A DNA stretch of 64,000 bases from Allobosea sp. 117. GTDB taxonomy: Bacteria; Pseudomonadota; Alphaproteobacteria; Rhizobiales; Xanthobacteraceae. Numbering within the stretch: position 1 is the first letter of the stretch; every line of letters starts with the position of its first letter. Shown here one piece after another: positions 1-8,852 of this stretch. The notes below the pieces were generated by a model, which saw nothing but the letters and a program-made list of their open reading frames with translations, made no database searches and had not been told where the DNA came from. Position numbers and translations under genes: made by a program. Where the stretch lies: contig NZ_JNLC01000010.1 in assembly GCF_000702305.1 (NCBI RefSeq), positions 372,001 to 436,000 of the forward strand, written 5' to 3'.

Positions 1-338
1 CGCCAGTCTATATGGCGGGAGACCATGTCCTCGCCGTAGCGGATACGGAAAAGCAGCGTGCGCTGCGGCCCGTTCTCATATTCGTGCAGCTCGCCGGGCG
101 GATGCACCACGAAGGCGCCGGGCACGATATCCACGGTGCGCTCCGGGGTCTTCATCACGCCGCCGCCGGAGAAGCAGAAATAGATCTCGGTCGCCTGCGG
201 GTGGCAATGATAGGGGCTGATCTGTCCGGCTTCCCAGCAGGCGACGGTGTAATCGCCGCCGCCGATATGGCCGAGGATCTTCTCGACATGCTCGGTCGTG
301 CTGAAGCGCTGTTCCTCGACCAGGTTGAAGACGTCCAT
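1..338 (-). CDS. Cupin-domain protein (3' end outside window)
   Basis: A small single-domain cupin, of which the first 112 codons are visible. Reading leftward it begins MDVFNLVEEQRF. It carries the cupin metal-site pattern: PYHCHPQATEIYF gives the two His and a Glu, and the second motif follows near PGAFVVHPPGELHEYENG. Such proteins often bind a divalent metal and act as isomerases, dioxygenases or ring-product processing enzymes. The activity cannot be read here. The ATG at 338 has GGAG eight bases upstream; an in-frame ATG at 359 is possible but lacks a site. It follows the alpha/beta hydrolase by 30 bases and is the last visible gene of the minus-strand TctC-TctB-TctA operon, so it probably handles the same imported compound. 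Confidence 0.8.
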   Translation of the reverse strand, partial: MDVFNLVEEQRFSTTEHVEKILGHIGGGDYTVACWEAGQISPYHCHPQATEIYFCFSGGGVMKTPERTVDIVPGAFVVHPPGELHEYENGPQRTLLFRIRYGEDMVSRHIDW

Positions 339-368
339 CGTCAGTTCTCCGTTGGGCATTGATATGGG

Positions 369-1532
369 TCAGGCGAAGAGCTTGTCCTCGAACCAGCTCC
401 ACATGGTCGCGGCGCCAAAGGCGAGATAGTCGCGCTGGCAGTGCTGGGCGCCGCCCTCCTCGCCGGTGAAGACGCGCAGGGTCTTGTCGGAGGAGCCGCA
501 GGCCTCGTAGAGCGCCACCGCGTCGGCCAGCGGCACCTGCTCGTCGTCTTCGCCATGGGTGACGAGGAACGGGCAGCGCATCTGCTGCACCACGCCGTCG
601 AGTCGGTAGGGCTCGAGGCTGCGCAACGCCTCGTCGAGGCTGTCGACGCCGAGGATCCACATGATGTGATGCCCCGGCACCGACATCGAGGCGTTGAAAT
701 GCGCCTCGATGCGGCGCTTCCACACGGCGTGATAGTCCCAGATCGCACCCCAGGCGACGCAGGCGGCGAAGCGCGGCTCCATCGAGGCGCAGCGCGGCGC
801 GTAATAGCCGCCGAGGCTGATGGCGACCACGCCGATGCGCTTCGGGTCGACGTCGGCGCGGGTCTCCAGATAGTCGATGCAGGCGCTGCCGGCGGCCTCG
901 TAATCGTGGCGCAGATGATAGCCGCGGAAACGGATCGCCTCGCCGGTGCCGGGGCCGTCCATCACCAGCACGGAAATGCCGCGCTTGATCAGGTCCGGCA
1001 CGCCGCAGACGAACTGGATCTCCTTGGTGACGTCGAGCCCGTCGAAGAACACCACGCAGGGCGTGCGCGGTCCGCGCGCGTTCTGGGCGGGCACGAAATA
1101 GCCGGGCAGGCTGCCGCCCTCGAACGGCACCTCGACGATCTCGATGCCGAGATCCCCGAGCTCGGCGAAGCGGTGGAAGCAGTCGACCCCGGCGCGGTAG
1201 GCGTCGAGCGCGGCCTCGTCCTTCGGCGCGCGGAAGCGCTCGCCCATCTGGTAGTACTGGCAGGCCCGGAGATAAAAGGCGGCGGCCGAGACCTTGTGGC
1301 CGGTCGTCTCGAAGCTCTGCCCGCGCGCCCGCACCTCGTCGCCGAGATCGCGAAACGCCTCGAACCACGCCTCGTCGTCGCTGGCCGCCTTACCCTGCAG
1401 CCGGCGGCCGGCCTTGTGCAATTCACTGATGTCGGTGCCGCCATAGGGCGTTCGGCCCAGCATGTTGATGAAGGCGGCCGACCAGCGGTAGTTGCCGGGG
1501 AAATACATGAAATATCGAGGTGCATCGGACAT
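369..1532 (-). CDS. Alpha/beta hydrolase, 2,6-dihydropseudooxynicotine hydrolase/FrsA-like
   Basis: A 387-residue cytoplasmic hydrolase with a helical N-terminal part (about residues 1-130) and a C-terminal alpha/beta-hydrolase domain. The nucleophile is in the elbow VVAISLGGYYA (Ser239). The acid is in THGEDDEQVP (Asp329/330) and the base in GGAQHCQRD (His364). The long N-terminal cap and the DGPGTGEA motif (about 192-199) resemble C-C bond hydrolases related to 2,6-dihydropseudooxynicotine hydrolase and FrsA-like enzymes. That points to cleavage of a C-C or ester bond in a ring-derived intermediate; the substrate is inferred only by family. The start has AGGA seven bases upstream, and the upstream dehydrogenase stops 8 bases before it, so the two are co-transcribed. 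Confidence 0.85.
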   Translation of the reverse strand: MSDAPRYFMYFPGNYRWSAAFINMLGRTPYGGTDISELHKAGRRLQGKAASDDEAWFEAFRDLGDEVRARGQSFETTGHKVSAAAFYLRACQYYQMGERFRAPKDEAALDAYRAGVDCFHRFAELGDLGIEIVEVPFEGGSLPGYFVPAQNARGPRTPCVVFFDGLDVTKEIQFVCGVPDLIKRGISVLVMDGPGTGEAIRFRGYHLRHDYEAAGSACIDYLETRADVDPKRIGVVAISLGGYYAPRCASMEPRFAACVAWGAIWDYHAVWKRRIEAHFNASMSVPGHHIMWILGVDSLDEALRSLEPYRLDGVVQQMRCPFLVTHGEDDEQVPLADAVALYEACGSSDKTLRVFTGEEGGAQHCQRDYLAFGAATMWSWFEDKLFA

Positions 1533-1540
1533 CGCGGTTC

Positions 1541-2641
1541 CTAGTTCTCGTCGCGGTCGAAAGGGCCGAGGGCGGGGACGCCGAGGCGGGCGCCGAGCGC
1601 GTTCAGTCGCTCCAGCAGACCCGGTTCGATCGGCACCCCGTGCGCCAGATGATCGGCGCGCAGCGCCGCGCGCCGCTCGCCCGGCCAGCGGACCCGTGCG
1701 CCGCGCGCAAGCGGCTTCGCGGCGGCGACGTCGGCGAGATGTCGGGCGACGGCGGCCTCGAAGAGGTCACGCGGCATGAAGCGGGCCGGATCGACGGCGA
1801 TGACCGTCTGTCCGGCATTGGCGGGCGCGGTGGCCGCTTCATCGAAGCGGCGCACCTCCCGCCCGAAGGCGGCGCCGTTCATGACGCCTGCGAGCAGCCC
1901 GATCGCCATGGCGAGGCCGCTGCCCTTGTGGTCCCCGATCGGCGCCAGCAGCCCCTCGGCGATACGGGCGGGATCGGTCAGCGGCGCGCCGTCGCGCCGG
2001 TCGATCATCCAGCCGGCCGGAATGGCTTCGCCGCGCAGCGCCCTGGCCTTGATCGCGCCGAACGACCCGACCGAGGTGGCGATGTCGATCAGGAACGGCG
2101 CATCGTCGCCGGCGGGAATGCCGATCGCCAGCGGGTTGGTGCCGAGCAGCGGCTCGGCGGCGCCCCAGGGCGCCATGTGGTTGGCGCCCGAGACGGCCGC
2201 ATAGATTCCGACCATGCCCTGCGCCGGCGGCAGCGCGGCATAGACCGAGCCGGCCCCCGCATGGTTGGAGTGGTGGGTGCCAACCCAGCCGACGCCGGTC
2301 TCGCGGGCGATCGTGATCGCCGCGCGGGCGGCTTCCGCGACGGCGAGATGGCCGAGGCCGTTGTCGCCGTCGACATGGGCGACCGCGCCGTGCCGCTCGA
2401 CCCTGATCGACGGGTTCGGGTTGACCAGCCCCTTTTCGAAGGCGACGACATATTCCGGTAGTCTAAATACGCCGTGTGTCGGCACTCCGGTGAAATCGGC
2501 CTCGACGATCAGCGCGGCGGCGGCGCCGGCGTCGTGCGCCGGCAGCCCGCAGGCCGCCAGCACGCCCGACGCGAAATCGGCGAGGGTGGATGCCGCGACC
2601 CGCGTCGCGGTCCGCCCCCGCATGTCGGCGGCCAGCCCCAT
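1541..2641 (-). CDS. Ldh2 family malate/L-lactate-type dehydrogenase
   Basis: A 366-residue NAD(P)-dependent oxidoreductase of the Ldh2/MDH2 family (also called malate/L-sulfolactate/ureidoglycolate dehydrogenases), which oxidises 2-hydroxyacids to 2-oxoacids. Visible family features are GVPTHGVFRLPEY near the N terminus, the conserved THHSNHAGAGS loop with the presumed catalytic His, APWGAAEPLLGTNPLAIGIP in the middle, and GDHKGSGLAMAIGLLAG in the C-terminal half. The ATG shares one base with the TctA stop (TGATG), indicating translational coupling, and the length fits the family. A longer upstream reading of this frame overlaps TctA antisense-free sequence and is not needed. The operon context suggests it oxidises a hydroxyacid imported by the TTT system. 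Confidence 0.88.
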   Translation of the reverse strand: MGLAADMRGRTATRVAASTLADFASGVLAACGLPAHDAGAAAALIVEADFTGVPTHGVFRLPEYVVAFEKGLVNPNPSIRVERHGAVAHVDGDNGLGHLAVAEAARAAITIARETGVGWVGTHHSNHAGAGSVYAALPPAQGMVGIYAAVSGANHMAPWGAAEPLLGTNPLAIGIPAGDDAPFLIDIATSVGSFGAIKARALRGEAIPAGWMIDRRDGAPLTDPARIAEGLLAPIGDHKGSGLAMAIGLLAGVMNGAAFGREVRRFDEAATAPANAGQTVIAVDPARFMPRDLFEAAVARHLADVAAAKPLARGARVRWPGERRAALRADHLAHGVPIEPGLLERLNALGARLGVPALGPFDRDEN

Positions 2642-4155
2642 CAGGGCTGCTCCTGGAACGCTTCGTTGCGCCCGCGCTTGATCTGCGGGGACAGCACCAC
2701 CGCCAGTATGACCGCGGCGGTGATCAGCATGGCGCAGCTCAGCGGGCGCTCGAAGAACACCAGCGGATCGCCGCGCGAGAGCAGCATGGCGCGGCGCAGC
2801 GTCTCCTCCAGCATCGGGCCGAGCACGAAGCCGAGCGCGAGCGGCGCCGGCTCGCAGCCGATCTTGGCGAAGACATAGCCGAGGACGCCGAAGCCGGCGG
2901 CGAGCACCACGTCGAAGGTGCTGTTGTTGACGCTGTAGACGCCGATGCTGCTGAACAGGAGGATGGCGGGGAAGAGCAGCCGGTAGGGCACCTTGAGCAG
3001 CTTCACCCAGATGCCGATCAGCGGCAGGTTGATGACGATCAGCATCAGGTTGCCGATCCACATCGAGGCGATCATGCCCCAGAACAGGTCAGGGCGCTGC
3101 TCCAGCACCTGCGGGCCGGGGCGCACGCCGTGGATCATCAAAGCCCCGACCATGACGGCCATAACCGGGTTCGGCGGTATGCCCAGCGTCAGCATCGGAA
3201 TGAAGGAGGTCTGCGCGCCGGCGTTGTTGGCCGATTCCGGCGCGGCGACGCCCTCCACCGCGCCCTTGCCGAAGCGGGACGGGTCGCGGGCAAGCTTGCG
3301 CTCGATCGCATAGGCGGTGAACGACGACAGGATCGCCCCGCCGCCCGGCAGCACGCCGAGCACGCAGCCGAGCCCGGTGCCGCGCAGCACGGCCGGCCAG
3401 GCACGGCGGAAATCGTCGCGGCTCGGCCAGAGCCGGGTGATCTTCTGGTTCAGCACCGAGACGGTCTGTGCGTCCTCGCCGGCTTCGAGGCTGGCGATGA
3501 TGCTGCCGAGGCCGAATACCCCGACCGCGATGGTGACGAAGTCGAGCCCCTCATAGAGCTCGGGCGAACCGAAGGTGAAGCGCTGGATGCCGGTCGGCAC
3601 GTCGGTGCCGACGAGGCCGAGCAGCAGGCCGATGATGGTCATCGCCAGCGCCTTGAAGATGGCGCCGCGCGCCATCACCACGGCGGCGATCAGGCCGAGC
3701 ACCATCAGCGAGAAATATTCGGCGGCGCCGAATGTGAGCGCCAGCCGCGTCAGCGGCAGGATCATCGCCGCGATGACCAGCGTCGCCACCGTGCCGGCGA
3801 AGAAGGAGCCGAGCCCGGCAATGGCGAGCGCGGCTCCCGCGCGCCCCTGACGCGCCATCTGGTGACCGTCGAGGCAGGTCACCACGGCCGAGCTTTCGCC
3901 CGGCAGGTTGACGAGGATCGCGGTGGTCGAGCCGCCATACTGTGCGCCGTAATAGATGCCGGCGAGCATGATAAGCGCGGTCACCGGCTCGAGGTGGAAG
4001 GTGATCGGCAGCAGCATGGAGAGGGTGGCGAGCGGCCCGAGGCCGGGCAGCACGCCGATCAGCGTCCCGATCAGGCAGCCGAGCAATGCGAAGGCCAGGT
4101 TTTCGGGCTGAGCCGCGACCGACAGTCCGAAGCCGATGTGGGAAAGCAGCTCCAC
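2641..4155 (-). CDS. Tripartite tricarboxylate transporter large permease (TctA family), copy 1
   Basis: A 504-residue integral membrane protein with about 11-12 hydrophobic segments. It begins with the TctA hallmark GCLIGTLIGVLPGLGP (about residues 26-41) and also has YYGAQYGGSTTAILVNLPGE and GVLPGGGAILSSF. It is the large membrane component of a secondary, ion-driven importer that works with a small TctB subunit and the periplasmic protein TctC. It sits 3 bases after TctB and overlaps the dehydrogenase start by one base. It is clearly paralogous to the plus-strand TctA at 9328-10845, sharing long identical stretches around the glycine-rich motifs. The substrate is unknown; the family carries citrate and other carboxylates. 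Confidence 0.93.
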   Translation of the reverse strand: MELLSHIGFGLSVAAQPENLAFALLGCLIGTLIGVLPGLGPLATLSMLLPITFHLEPVTALIMLAGIYYGAQYGGSTTAILVNLPGESSAVVTCLDGHQMARQGRAGAALAIAGLGSFFAGTVATLVIAAMILPLTRLALTFGAAEYFSLMVLGLIAAVVMARGAIFKALAMTIIGLLLGLVGTDVPTGIQRFTFGSPELYEGLDFVTIAVGVFGLGSIIASLEAGEDAQTVSVLNQKITRLWPSRDDFRRAWPAVLRGTGLGCVLGVLPGGGAILSSFTAYAIERKLARDPSRFGKGAVEGVAAPESANNAGAQTSFIPMLTLGIPPNPVMAVMVGALMIHGVRPGPQVLEQRPDLFWGMIASMWIGNLMLIVINLPLIGIWVKLLKVPYRLLFPAILLFSSIGVYSVNNSTFDVVLAAGFGVLGYVFAKIGCEPAPLALGFVLGPMLEETLRRAMLLSRGDPLVFFERPLSCAMLITAAVILAVVLSPQIKRGRNEAFQEQP

Positions 4156-4158
4156 GGC

Positions 4159-4611
4159 CTAGAACTCCGGCCAGACCGGTATGAGCAGCCCGATGCCCCA
4201 GATGAACAGGGCGACGGTGCCGGCGGCGAGCACCGCGGCGGCGACCAGCGTCTCGCGCCAGCGCATCTGCGGGCTGGCGAGGCTGCCGACCACCACGATC
4301 GCAAAGGCCGCCACGACAAGGCCGAGGCTGCGGATCGAGAGGGCGAAGAGCAGCACCGCGAGTGGGACGAGGAGCACCGGACGCAGTCCGATCCTCTCGA
4401 TCGCCTCGCCCTCGACGGTCAGCGAACGCAGCACCGCATAGACGCCGATGACGCCGAGCAGCAGGCACAGCGTGCGTGGGAAATAGCCCGCGCTCATGCG
4501 CACCGCCGTGCCCATCGGGTAGTCCATCGCGACGATGAAGCCGCCGACGGCGATGGCAAGAAACAGCACACCGCAGGCGAAGTCCTGCTGGTTGCGCAAG
4601 CGAACACGCAT
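4159..4611 (-). CDS. TctB family small permease subunit, copy 1
   Basis: A 150-residue membrane protein with four predicted hydrophobic helices (about residues 12-30, 45-62, 75-110 and 122-145). It has the TctB signature MDYPMGTAVRMSAGYFPR. It ends in IPVWPEF, a C-terminus nearly repeated in the second TctB (DIWPEF at 9327). It is the small membrane component of the TTT importer and is translated just ahead of TctA. A 93-base gap separates it from the upstream TctC; no strong terminator is evident there. Confidence 0.88.
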   Translation of the reverse strand: MRVRLRNQQDFACGVLFLAIAVGGFIVAMDYPMGTAVRMSAGYFPRTLCLLLGVIGVYAVLRSLTVEGEAIERIGLRPVLLVPLAVLLFALSIRSLGLVVAAFAIVVVGSLASPQMRWRETLVAAAVLAAGTVALFIWGIGLLIPVWPEF

Positions 4612-4704
4612 GGCGAGCCTGCCGACAGTTGGAGCAAGGACATGTCCGGCGCGCGTCGATGGCCAAGTGGCGAGACCACGCGCCGGAGTGATTCCCGTGG
4701 CGTG

Positions 4705-5694
4705 TCAGGGCTTGGCGAGCTGCTTGGCCTCGGTGACGACCGGTTCCCACGCTACGCGCTCGCTCTGCAGCCATTTGGCGGCGCCGGCCGGCGAGTCGCT
4801 CAGCGTGATCGTCATCGTGACGTCGGCGAACTTCTTCTTCGCGTCGTCGGAGATCATGATCTCCTTCACGGTCGCGAAGATCTTGTCGACGATGGGTTGT
4901 GGCGTGCCGGCCGGGGCGAACAAGGCCTGCCAGGCATTGGTTCCCCAGCCCTCGAAGCCTGCTTCCTTGGTGGTCGGCACGTCCGGCAGGCCCGCCAGAC
5001 GCTTGTCGCCGGTGACGGCGAGCGCCTTGAGCTTGCCGGACTGCACCAGCGGCAGAACCGTCGCCGCGTTCTGGATCGCGACGTGCACCTCACCGTTGAT
5101 GAGGTCTATCTGGCCGCCGCCTGCGCCCGCCTTCAGCGGGATCAGCGTCATCTCGATGCCGGTGCGCTTCTGCAACTGGATGAAGTCGAGATGGGAATAG
5201 GCGAGGTAGCCCGCGCTGTTGAAGTTCACCGCGCCCGGATTGGCCTTGGCATAGGCGACGACCTCCTGGATTGTACTGGGCGGGAAATTGACCTTGGTCG
5301 CGAGGAAGATCGCCGGCACCTCGATCAGCTTGGTGATCGGCACCAGCTCCTTGAACGGGTCGACCGGCATTTCCTTGCCGACGATGATCGGATTGAGCGT
5401 GTTCGTCGTCACGTTGCCGATCAGCAGCGTATAGCCGTCGGGCTTCGAGCGGACGACGTCCTGAATGGCCACGACGCCGTTGCCGCCGGCTTTGTTCTCG
5501 ACCACGACGGGCTGGCCGAGCAGCGTGGTCATGCGCTCCCCGAGGATGCGGGCGACGATGTCGGTGGCTCCCCCCGGACCGTAGGGGACGACGATGCGGA
5601 TGGGCTGGTTCGGATACGGCTGTGCGGTCTGCGAATAAGCGGCACTCACCCACGCGAAGGCGAGGGCGGCCACCAGGACTCTGGTGAGCCTCAT
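4705..5694 (-). CDS. TctC/Bug-type periplasmic solute-binding protein, copy 1
   Basis: A 329-residue secreted receptor of a tripartite tricarboxylate transporter. It has a Sec signal peptide (MRLTRVLVAALAFAWVSAAYS, cleavage near residue 21-22). The Bug-family N-terminal pattern YPNQPIRIVVPYGPGGATD is followed by GQPVVVENKAGGNG and KPDGYTLLIGN, and LPDVPTTKEAGF lies near the C-terminal third. These motifs form the two-lobed pocket that closes on a carboxylate ligand. It is the first gene of the leftward operon. GGGAGG lies seven bases before the ATG. It is about as long as, and obviously homologous to, the divergent copy at 6116-7102. Confidence 0.92.
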   Translation of the reverse strand: MRLTRVLVAALAFAWVSAAYSQTAQPYPNQPIRIVVPYGPGGATDIVARILGERMTTLLGQPVVVENKAGGNGVVAIQDVVRSKPDGYTLLIGNVTTNTLNPIIVGKEMPVDPFKELVPITKLIEVPAIFLATKVNFPPSTIQEVVAYAKANPGAVNFNSAGYLAYSHLDFIQLQKRTGIEMTLIPLKAGAGGGQIDLINGEVHVAIQNAATVLPLVQSGKLKALAVTGDKRLAGLPDVPTTKEAGFEGWGTNAWQALFAPAGTPQPIVDKIFATVKEIMISDDAKKKFADVTMTITLSDSPAGAAKWLQSERVAWEPVVTEAKQLAKP

Positions 5695-6115
5695 CGGTAT
5701 TTCCTCCCACGCAACGACCTTGTTGGAGGGAGCCGAGGCGCCCTACTCGGTCTTTGGGATCATGGTAGGAGCCGGGGTCATCAACGCAAATTATGAATGA
5801 TGATGAAAAGGATCATCGGACATGATGGAGAGACGTGCGTCGACAGGATGCCCATCAGCATTCCTAATTCGGAGGATTACATCTTATCATTGGAAAACAT
5901 GACCCCCAGTCCGCACGTTTGATCGGCCGGCGACACGCCGGTGATCTGCTGACCTCCGGGGACACGGGGCAGCCAGGGAAACGCCACTGCCATCCGCCGC
6001 CGGAAGCGAGACGATGGCGGCCCTCGGACCCACCTCTTTGCATGGCGCAAGGCAGGCATGAGGGCTGCGCAGGTGGTTTCGTCCGGCTCGCGGTGCTGGC
6101 CTGGGAGGTCGTGCC
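5695..6115. other. Divergent intergenic region between two TctC genes
   Basis: These 421 bases hold no convincing gene. They must contain the promoters for both the leftward and rightward TTT operons. An AT-richer patch lies at 5785-5830, and it includes a perfect 6-bp inverted repeat (GATGAT, 7-base spacer, ATCATC) at 5799-5817, a possible regulator site. No regulator gene is adjacent, so control must come from elsewhere. Confidence 0.6.
5799..5817. promoter_or_regulatory. Candidate operator, GATGAT-N7-ATCATC
   Basis: A perfect 6-bp inverted repeat around GAAAAGG lies about 105 bases upstream of the leftward TctC gene and about 300 bases from the rightward one. It falls in the AT-rich part of the region where the promoters must be. 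It is short enough to occur by chance, so the call is tentative. Confidence 0.25.
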
Positions 6116-7102
6116 GTGAAGCATATCCGAACGCTCCTGTGCGGCCTCGTCGCCGCCACGTTCGCCGTCGGTGCGGCGTTCGCCGACACCTATCCGTCGA
6201 AGCCCGTGAAGATCCTCGTGCCCTACGCGCCGGGCGGGGCCACCGACATCGTCGCCCGCCTGCTGGCCGACCGGCTGCGCGAGGCGCTCGGGCAGTCCTT
6301 CGTGGTCGACAACAAGCAGGGCGCCTTCGGCATCCTCGCCATCGAGGAGATGGCCCGCTCCAAGCCCGACGGCTACACGCTGATGGTCGGCAACGTCTCC
6401 ACCAACGCCATCACGCCCGTCATCTATTCCAAGAAGTTCAAGATCGACTATCAGAAGGACGTGGTGGCCGTGGCGCGGCTCGCCGTGATCCCCGCCGTGG
6501 TCGTCTCCACCACCGCCGGCGGCTTCGATGCCAAGACGCTGGGCGACCTCATCGCCTATGCCAAGGCCAATCCCGGCAAGCTGCGCTACACCAGCGCCGG
6601 CGTCGGCAGCTACCCGCATTTCGACATGGCGGTGTTCGCCAAGAAGGCGGGGTTCGAGGCGGTGCACGTACCGACCAAGGCCGGCGCCGCGGGCATGATC
6701 AACGACCTGATCACCGGCGACGTGCAGACGGCCTTCATCAATGCGGCGAGCTCGCTCGGCGTCGTGAAGTCCGGCGACCTGCGCCCGCTCGCGGTGATCA
6801 CCAAGACCCGGATGAAGGAATATCCGGACGTCCCGACCATGACGGAGCTCGGCTTCGCCGGCGTCGGCACCTTCAACTGGCAGGGCCTGTTCGCCCCGGC
6901 CGGAACTCCGAAGGAGGTGCTCGCCACGCTGCACAAGGCGGTGGCCGAGGCGCTGGCTCACCCGGCGATGGTCGAGGCCTTCCAGAAGCAGATCATCACC
7001 GCCGATCCCAGCAAATCGCCCGAGGATGCGCAGGCCTGGCTCGCCAGCGAGATCGAGCTTTGGCGCAAGACGGTCGCCGAGGCCAACGTCTCGCTCGAAT
7101 GA
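6116..7102 (+). CDS. TctC/Bug-type periplasmic solute-binding protein, copy 2
   Basis: A 328-residue secreted receptor. It starts at GTG with GGGAGG seven bases upstream, and its signal peptide runs to about AFA at residue 22. Family motifs are YPSKPVKILVPYAPGGATD, FVVDNKQGAFG, KPDGYTLMVGN and YPDVPTMTELGF. It aligns with copy 1 along its whole length and shares the distinctive GNV(T/S)TN segment. The two therefore look like divergently arranged paralogues rather than unrelated Bug proteins. It is the first gene of the rightward operon, followed by an esterase, TctB, TctA and a molybdenum hydroxylase. Confidence 0.92.
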   Translation: MKHIRTLLCGLVAATFAVGAAFADTYPSKPVKILVPYAPGGATDIVARLLADRLREALGQSFVVDNKQGAFGILAIEEMARSKPDGYTLMVGNVSTNAITPVIYSKKFKIDYQKDVVAVARLAVIPAVVVSTTAGGFDAKTLGDLIAYAKANPGKLRYTSAGVGSYPHFDMAVFAKKAGFEAVHVPTKAGAAGMINDLITGDVQTAFINAASSLGVVKSGDLRPLAVITKTRMKEYPDVPTMTELGFAGVGTFNWQGLFAPAGTPKEVLATLHKAVAEALAHPAMVEAFQKQIITADPSKSPEDAQAWLASEIELWRKTVAEANVSLE

Positions 7103-7157
7103 GGAAGGGGCCCGCGCCGCCTCGCATGCCCTGCATCCGTTGCTGAAGGTTTCGTCG

Positions 7158-8852
7158 ATGAACGCTCCTACTTCTTCGCTCGTCCCCTCCACCCGCATCG
7201 TCGTCGAGAAGGATGTCGACATCCCCATGCGCGACGGCGTCCGCCTGAAGGCCGACGTCTTTCGGCCGGAGGGCGAGGGTCCATTTCCGGTGATCATGAA
7301 TCTCGGCCCCTACCAGAAGGACAAGGTCTGGGTGCCGCCGGACGATCTGGCCGAGAAGGCCAATCCGCTGATGAACTGGGAGACCGTCAATCCGGAATGG
7401 TGGGTGCCGCGCGGCTATGCGCTGGTGCGGGTGGACGCCCGCGGCACCGGCAAGTCGCCCGGCCAGGGCGAGCCCTGGTCCTATCAGGAGGCGATCGATT
7501 TCTACGACGCCATCGAATGGGCCGGCCACCAGCCGTGGAGCTCCGGCAAGGTAGGCCTGTGCGGCATCTCCTATTTCGCCATCAACCAGTGGTTCGTCGC
7601 CAATCTGCAGCCGCCCTCGCTCAAGGCCATGGTGCCGTGGGAGGGCTTCGCCGACCTCTACCGCGACGCGCTGTTCCACGGCGGGCTCTTGAACCTGTTC
7701 ATGACCAACTGGTTCGTCACCCATCTGATGCACCATCTGCTCGGGCGCGCCTATCGGCACAACCCGGACACGTTCCAGACCAACACGCTGTGGAAATGGG
7801 TGCGCAACAGCCTCGACAGCGGCGCCTTTCGCGGCGAGCAGGCGCAATGGGACAGGATCACCGTGCCGTTCCTCACCGTCGGCAACTGGTCCGGCATGGG
7901 GCTGCACCTGCGCGGCAACACCGAGGCCTATCTGCGCGCCGCCTCCAAGAACAAGAAGCTGCGCATCCATGCCGGCAACCATGTGCACCCCTTCTATACG
8001 GAGGACGGGCGCACCGATCAGCTCCGCTTCCTCGACCATTGGCTGAAGGGCGTCGACAACGGGGTGATGGACGAACCGCCGGTCAAGCTGTGGATCCGCA
8101 AGGGCAACAGCGAGGGCTTCTGGCGCCACGAGCAGGAATGGCCGTTGGCGCGCACGCAGTGGACGAAGTTCTATTTCGACCTGTCGCCGCCGTCCGCCGA
8201 CCAGCCGAAGAACAGTGGCCGCCTCACCCGCGAGGCGCCTGCCGAAGCACATGCGCGGACCTATTTCGCCAGCGGCGCCGGCAAGGCGGGGCAGGCCTCC
8301 GCCTCCTCCACCTTCCTCGCCGCCGGGGCGATGATGGCCGGCATGGGCATCGCGCTGGAGACGCCTCCGCTCGATGAGGACGTCGAGGTGACCGGGCCGG
8401 TGATGGCGCGGTTCTGGGTGTCGAGCTCGACCGAGGACATGGACCTGTTCCTCACCCTGCGCAATCTCGACCCGGACGGCAACGACGTGTTCGAGGTCGG
8501 CCAGCAGGGCCAGCAGGTGCCGGTCGCCAAGGGCTGGCTGCGGGTGTCGCACCGCGAGCTCGATCCGGAGCTGACGCGGCCCTACCGGCCCTATCACGCG
8601 CATAAGCGCCGGCTCTGGCTGGAGCCCGGCGAGCCGGTCGAGGTGCAGGTCGAGGTGTGGCCGACCAGCATGGTGTTCAGGAAGGGTCACCGCATCCGGC
8701 TCGACATCCAGCCGCGCGACGGCCTCGGCAGCATCCACTACACGCATTATCACGCGGATTATAATACCGGACAGAACACCATCCATTCTGGCGGCGGGCA
8801 CGAATCCTACCTCCTGCTGCCGATCATTCCGGCGAGCGGCGCCGATGGCTGA
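7158..8852 (+). CDS. CocE/NonD family (S15-type) hydrolase
   Basis: A 564-residue hydrolase with an N-terminal alpha/beta-hydrolase domain. It has PMRDGVRLKADVFRP at 23-37, DARGTGKSPG at 93-102 and the nucleophile elbow GLCGISYFA with Ser138. A C-terminal jelly-roll domain (about 340-560) ends in a region typical of X-Pro dipeptidyl-peptidase-like/cocaine-esterase proteins (FRKGHRIRLDIQPRD). A likely catalytic His is in HAGNHVHPF (275-277). The usual Asp-bearing GWYD motif is replaced by VGNWSG (about 241-246), as I recall for one subfamily. Such enzymes cleave esters or amides. The ATG at 7158 is preferred over an in-frame extension that runs back into tctC. It overlaps the next gene by 8 bases. 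Confidence 0.87.
   Translation: MNAPTSSLVPSTRIVVEKDVDIPMRDGVRLKADVFRPEGEGPFPVIMNLGPYQKDKVWVPPDDLAEKANPLMNWETVNPEWWVPRGYALVRVDARGTGKSPGQGEPWSYQEAIDFYDAIEWAGHQPWSSGKVGLCGISYFAINQWFVANLQPPSLKAMVPWEGFADLYRDALFHGGLLNLFMTNWFVTHLMHHLLGRAYRHNPDTFQTNTLWKWVRNSLDSGAFRGEQAQWDRITVPFLTVGNWSGMGLHLRGNTEAYLRAASKNKKLRIHAGNHVHPFYTEDGRTDQLRFLDHWLKGVDNGVMDEPPVKLWIRKGNSEGFWRHEQEWPLARTQWTKFYFDLSPPSADQPKNSGRLTREAPAEAHARTYFASGAGKAGQASASSTFLAAGAMMAGMGIALETPPLDEDVEVTGPVMARFWVSSSTEDMDLFLTLRNLDPDGNDVFEVGQQGQQVPVAKGWLRVSHRELDPELTRPYRPYHAHKRRLWLEPGEPVEVQVEVWPTSMVFRKGHRIRLDIQPRDGLGSIHYTHYHADYNTGQNTIHSGGGHESYLLLPIIPASGADG

Noticed and set aside
1541-3061. A 506-codon version of the Ldh2 gene
   Set aside because: The extra 140 codons overlap TctA in another frame and have no similarity to dehydrogenases. 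The ATG at 2641 coupled to the TctA stop gives the family length.
2590-5796. A 1068-codon plus-strand ORF
   Set aside because: It is antisense to the TctA-TctB-TctC genes, has a His/Asp/Arg/Gln-rich composition typical of the complementary frame of high-GC genes, and has no recognisable domain.
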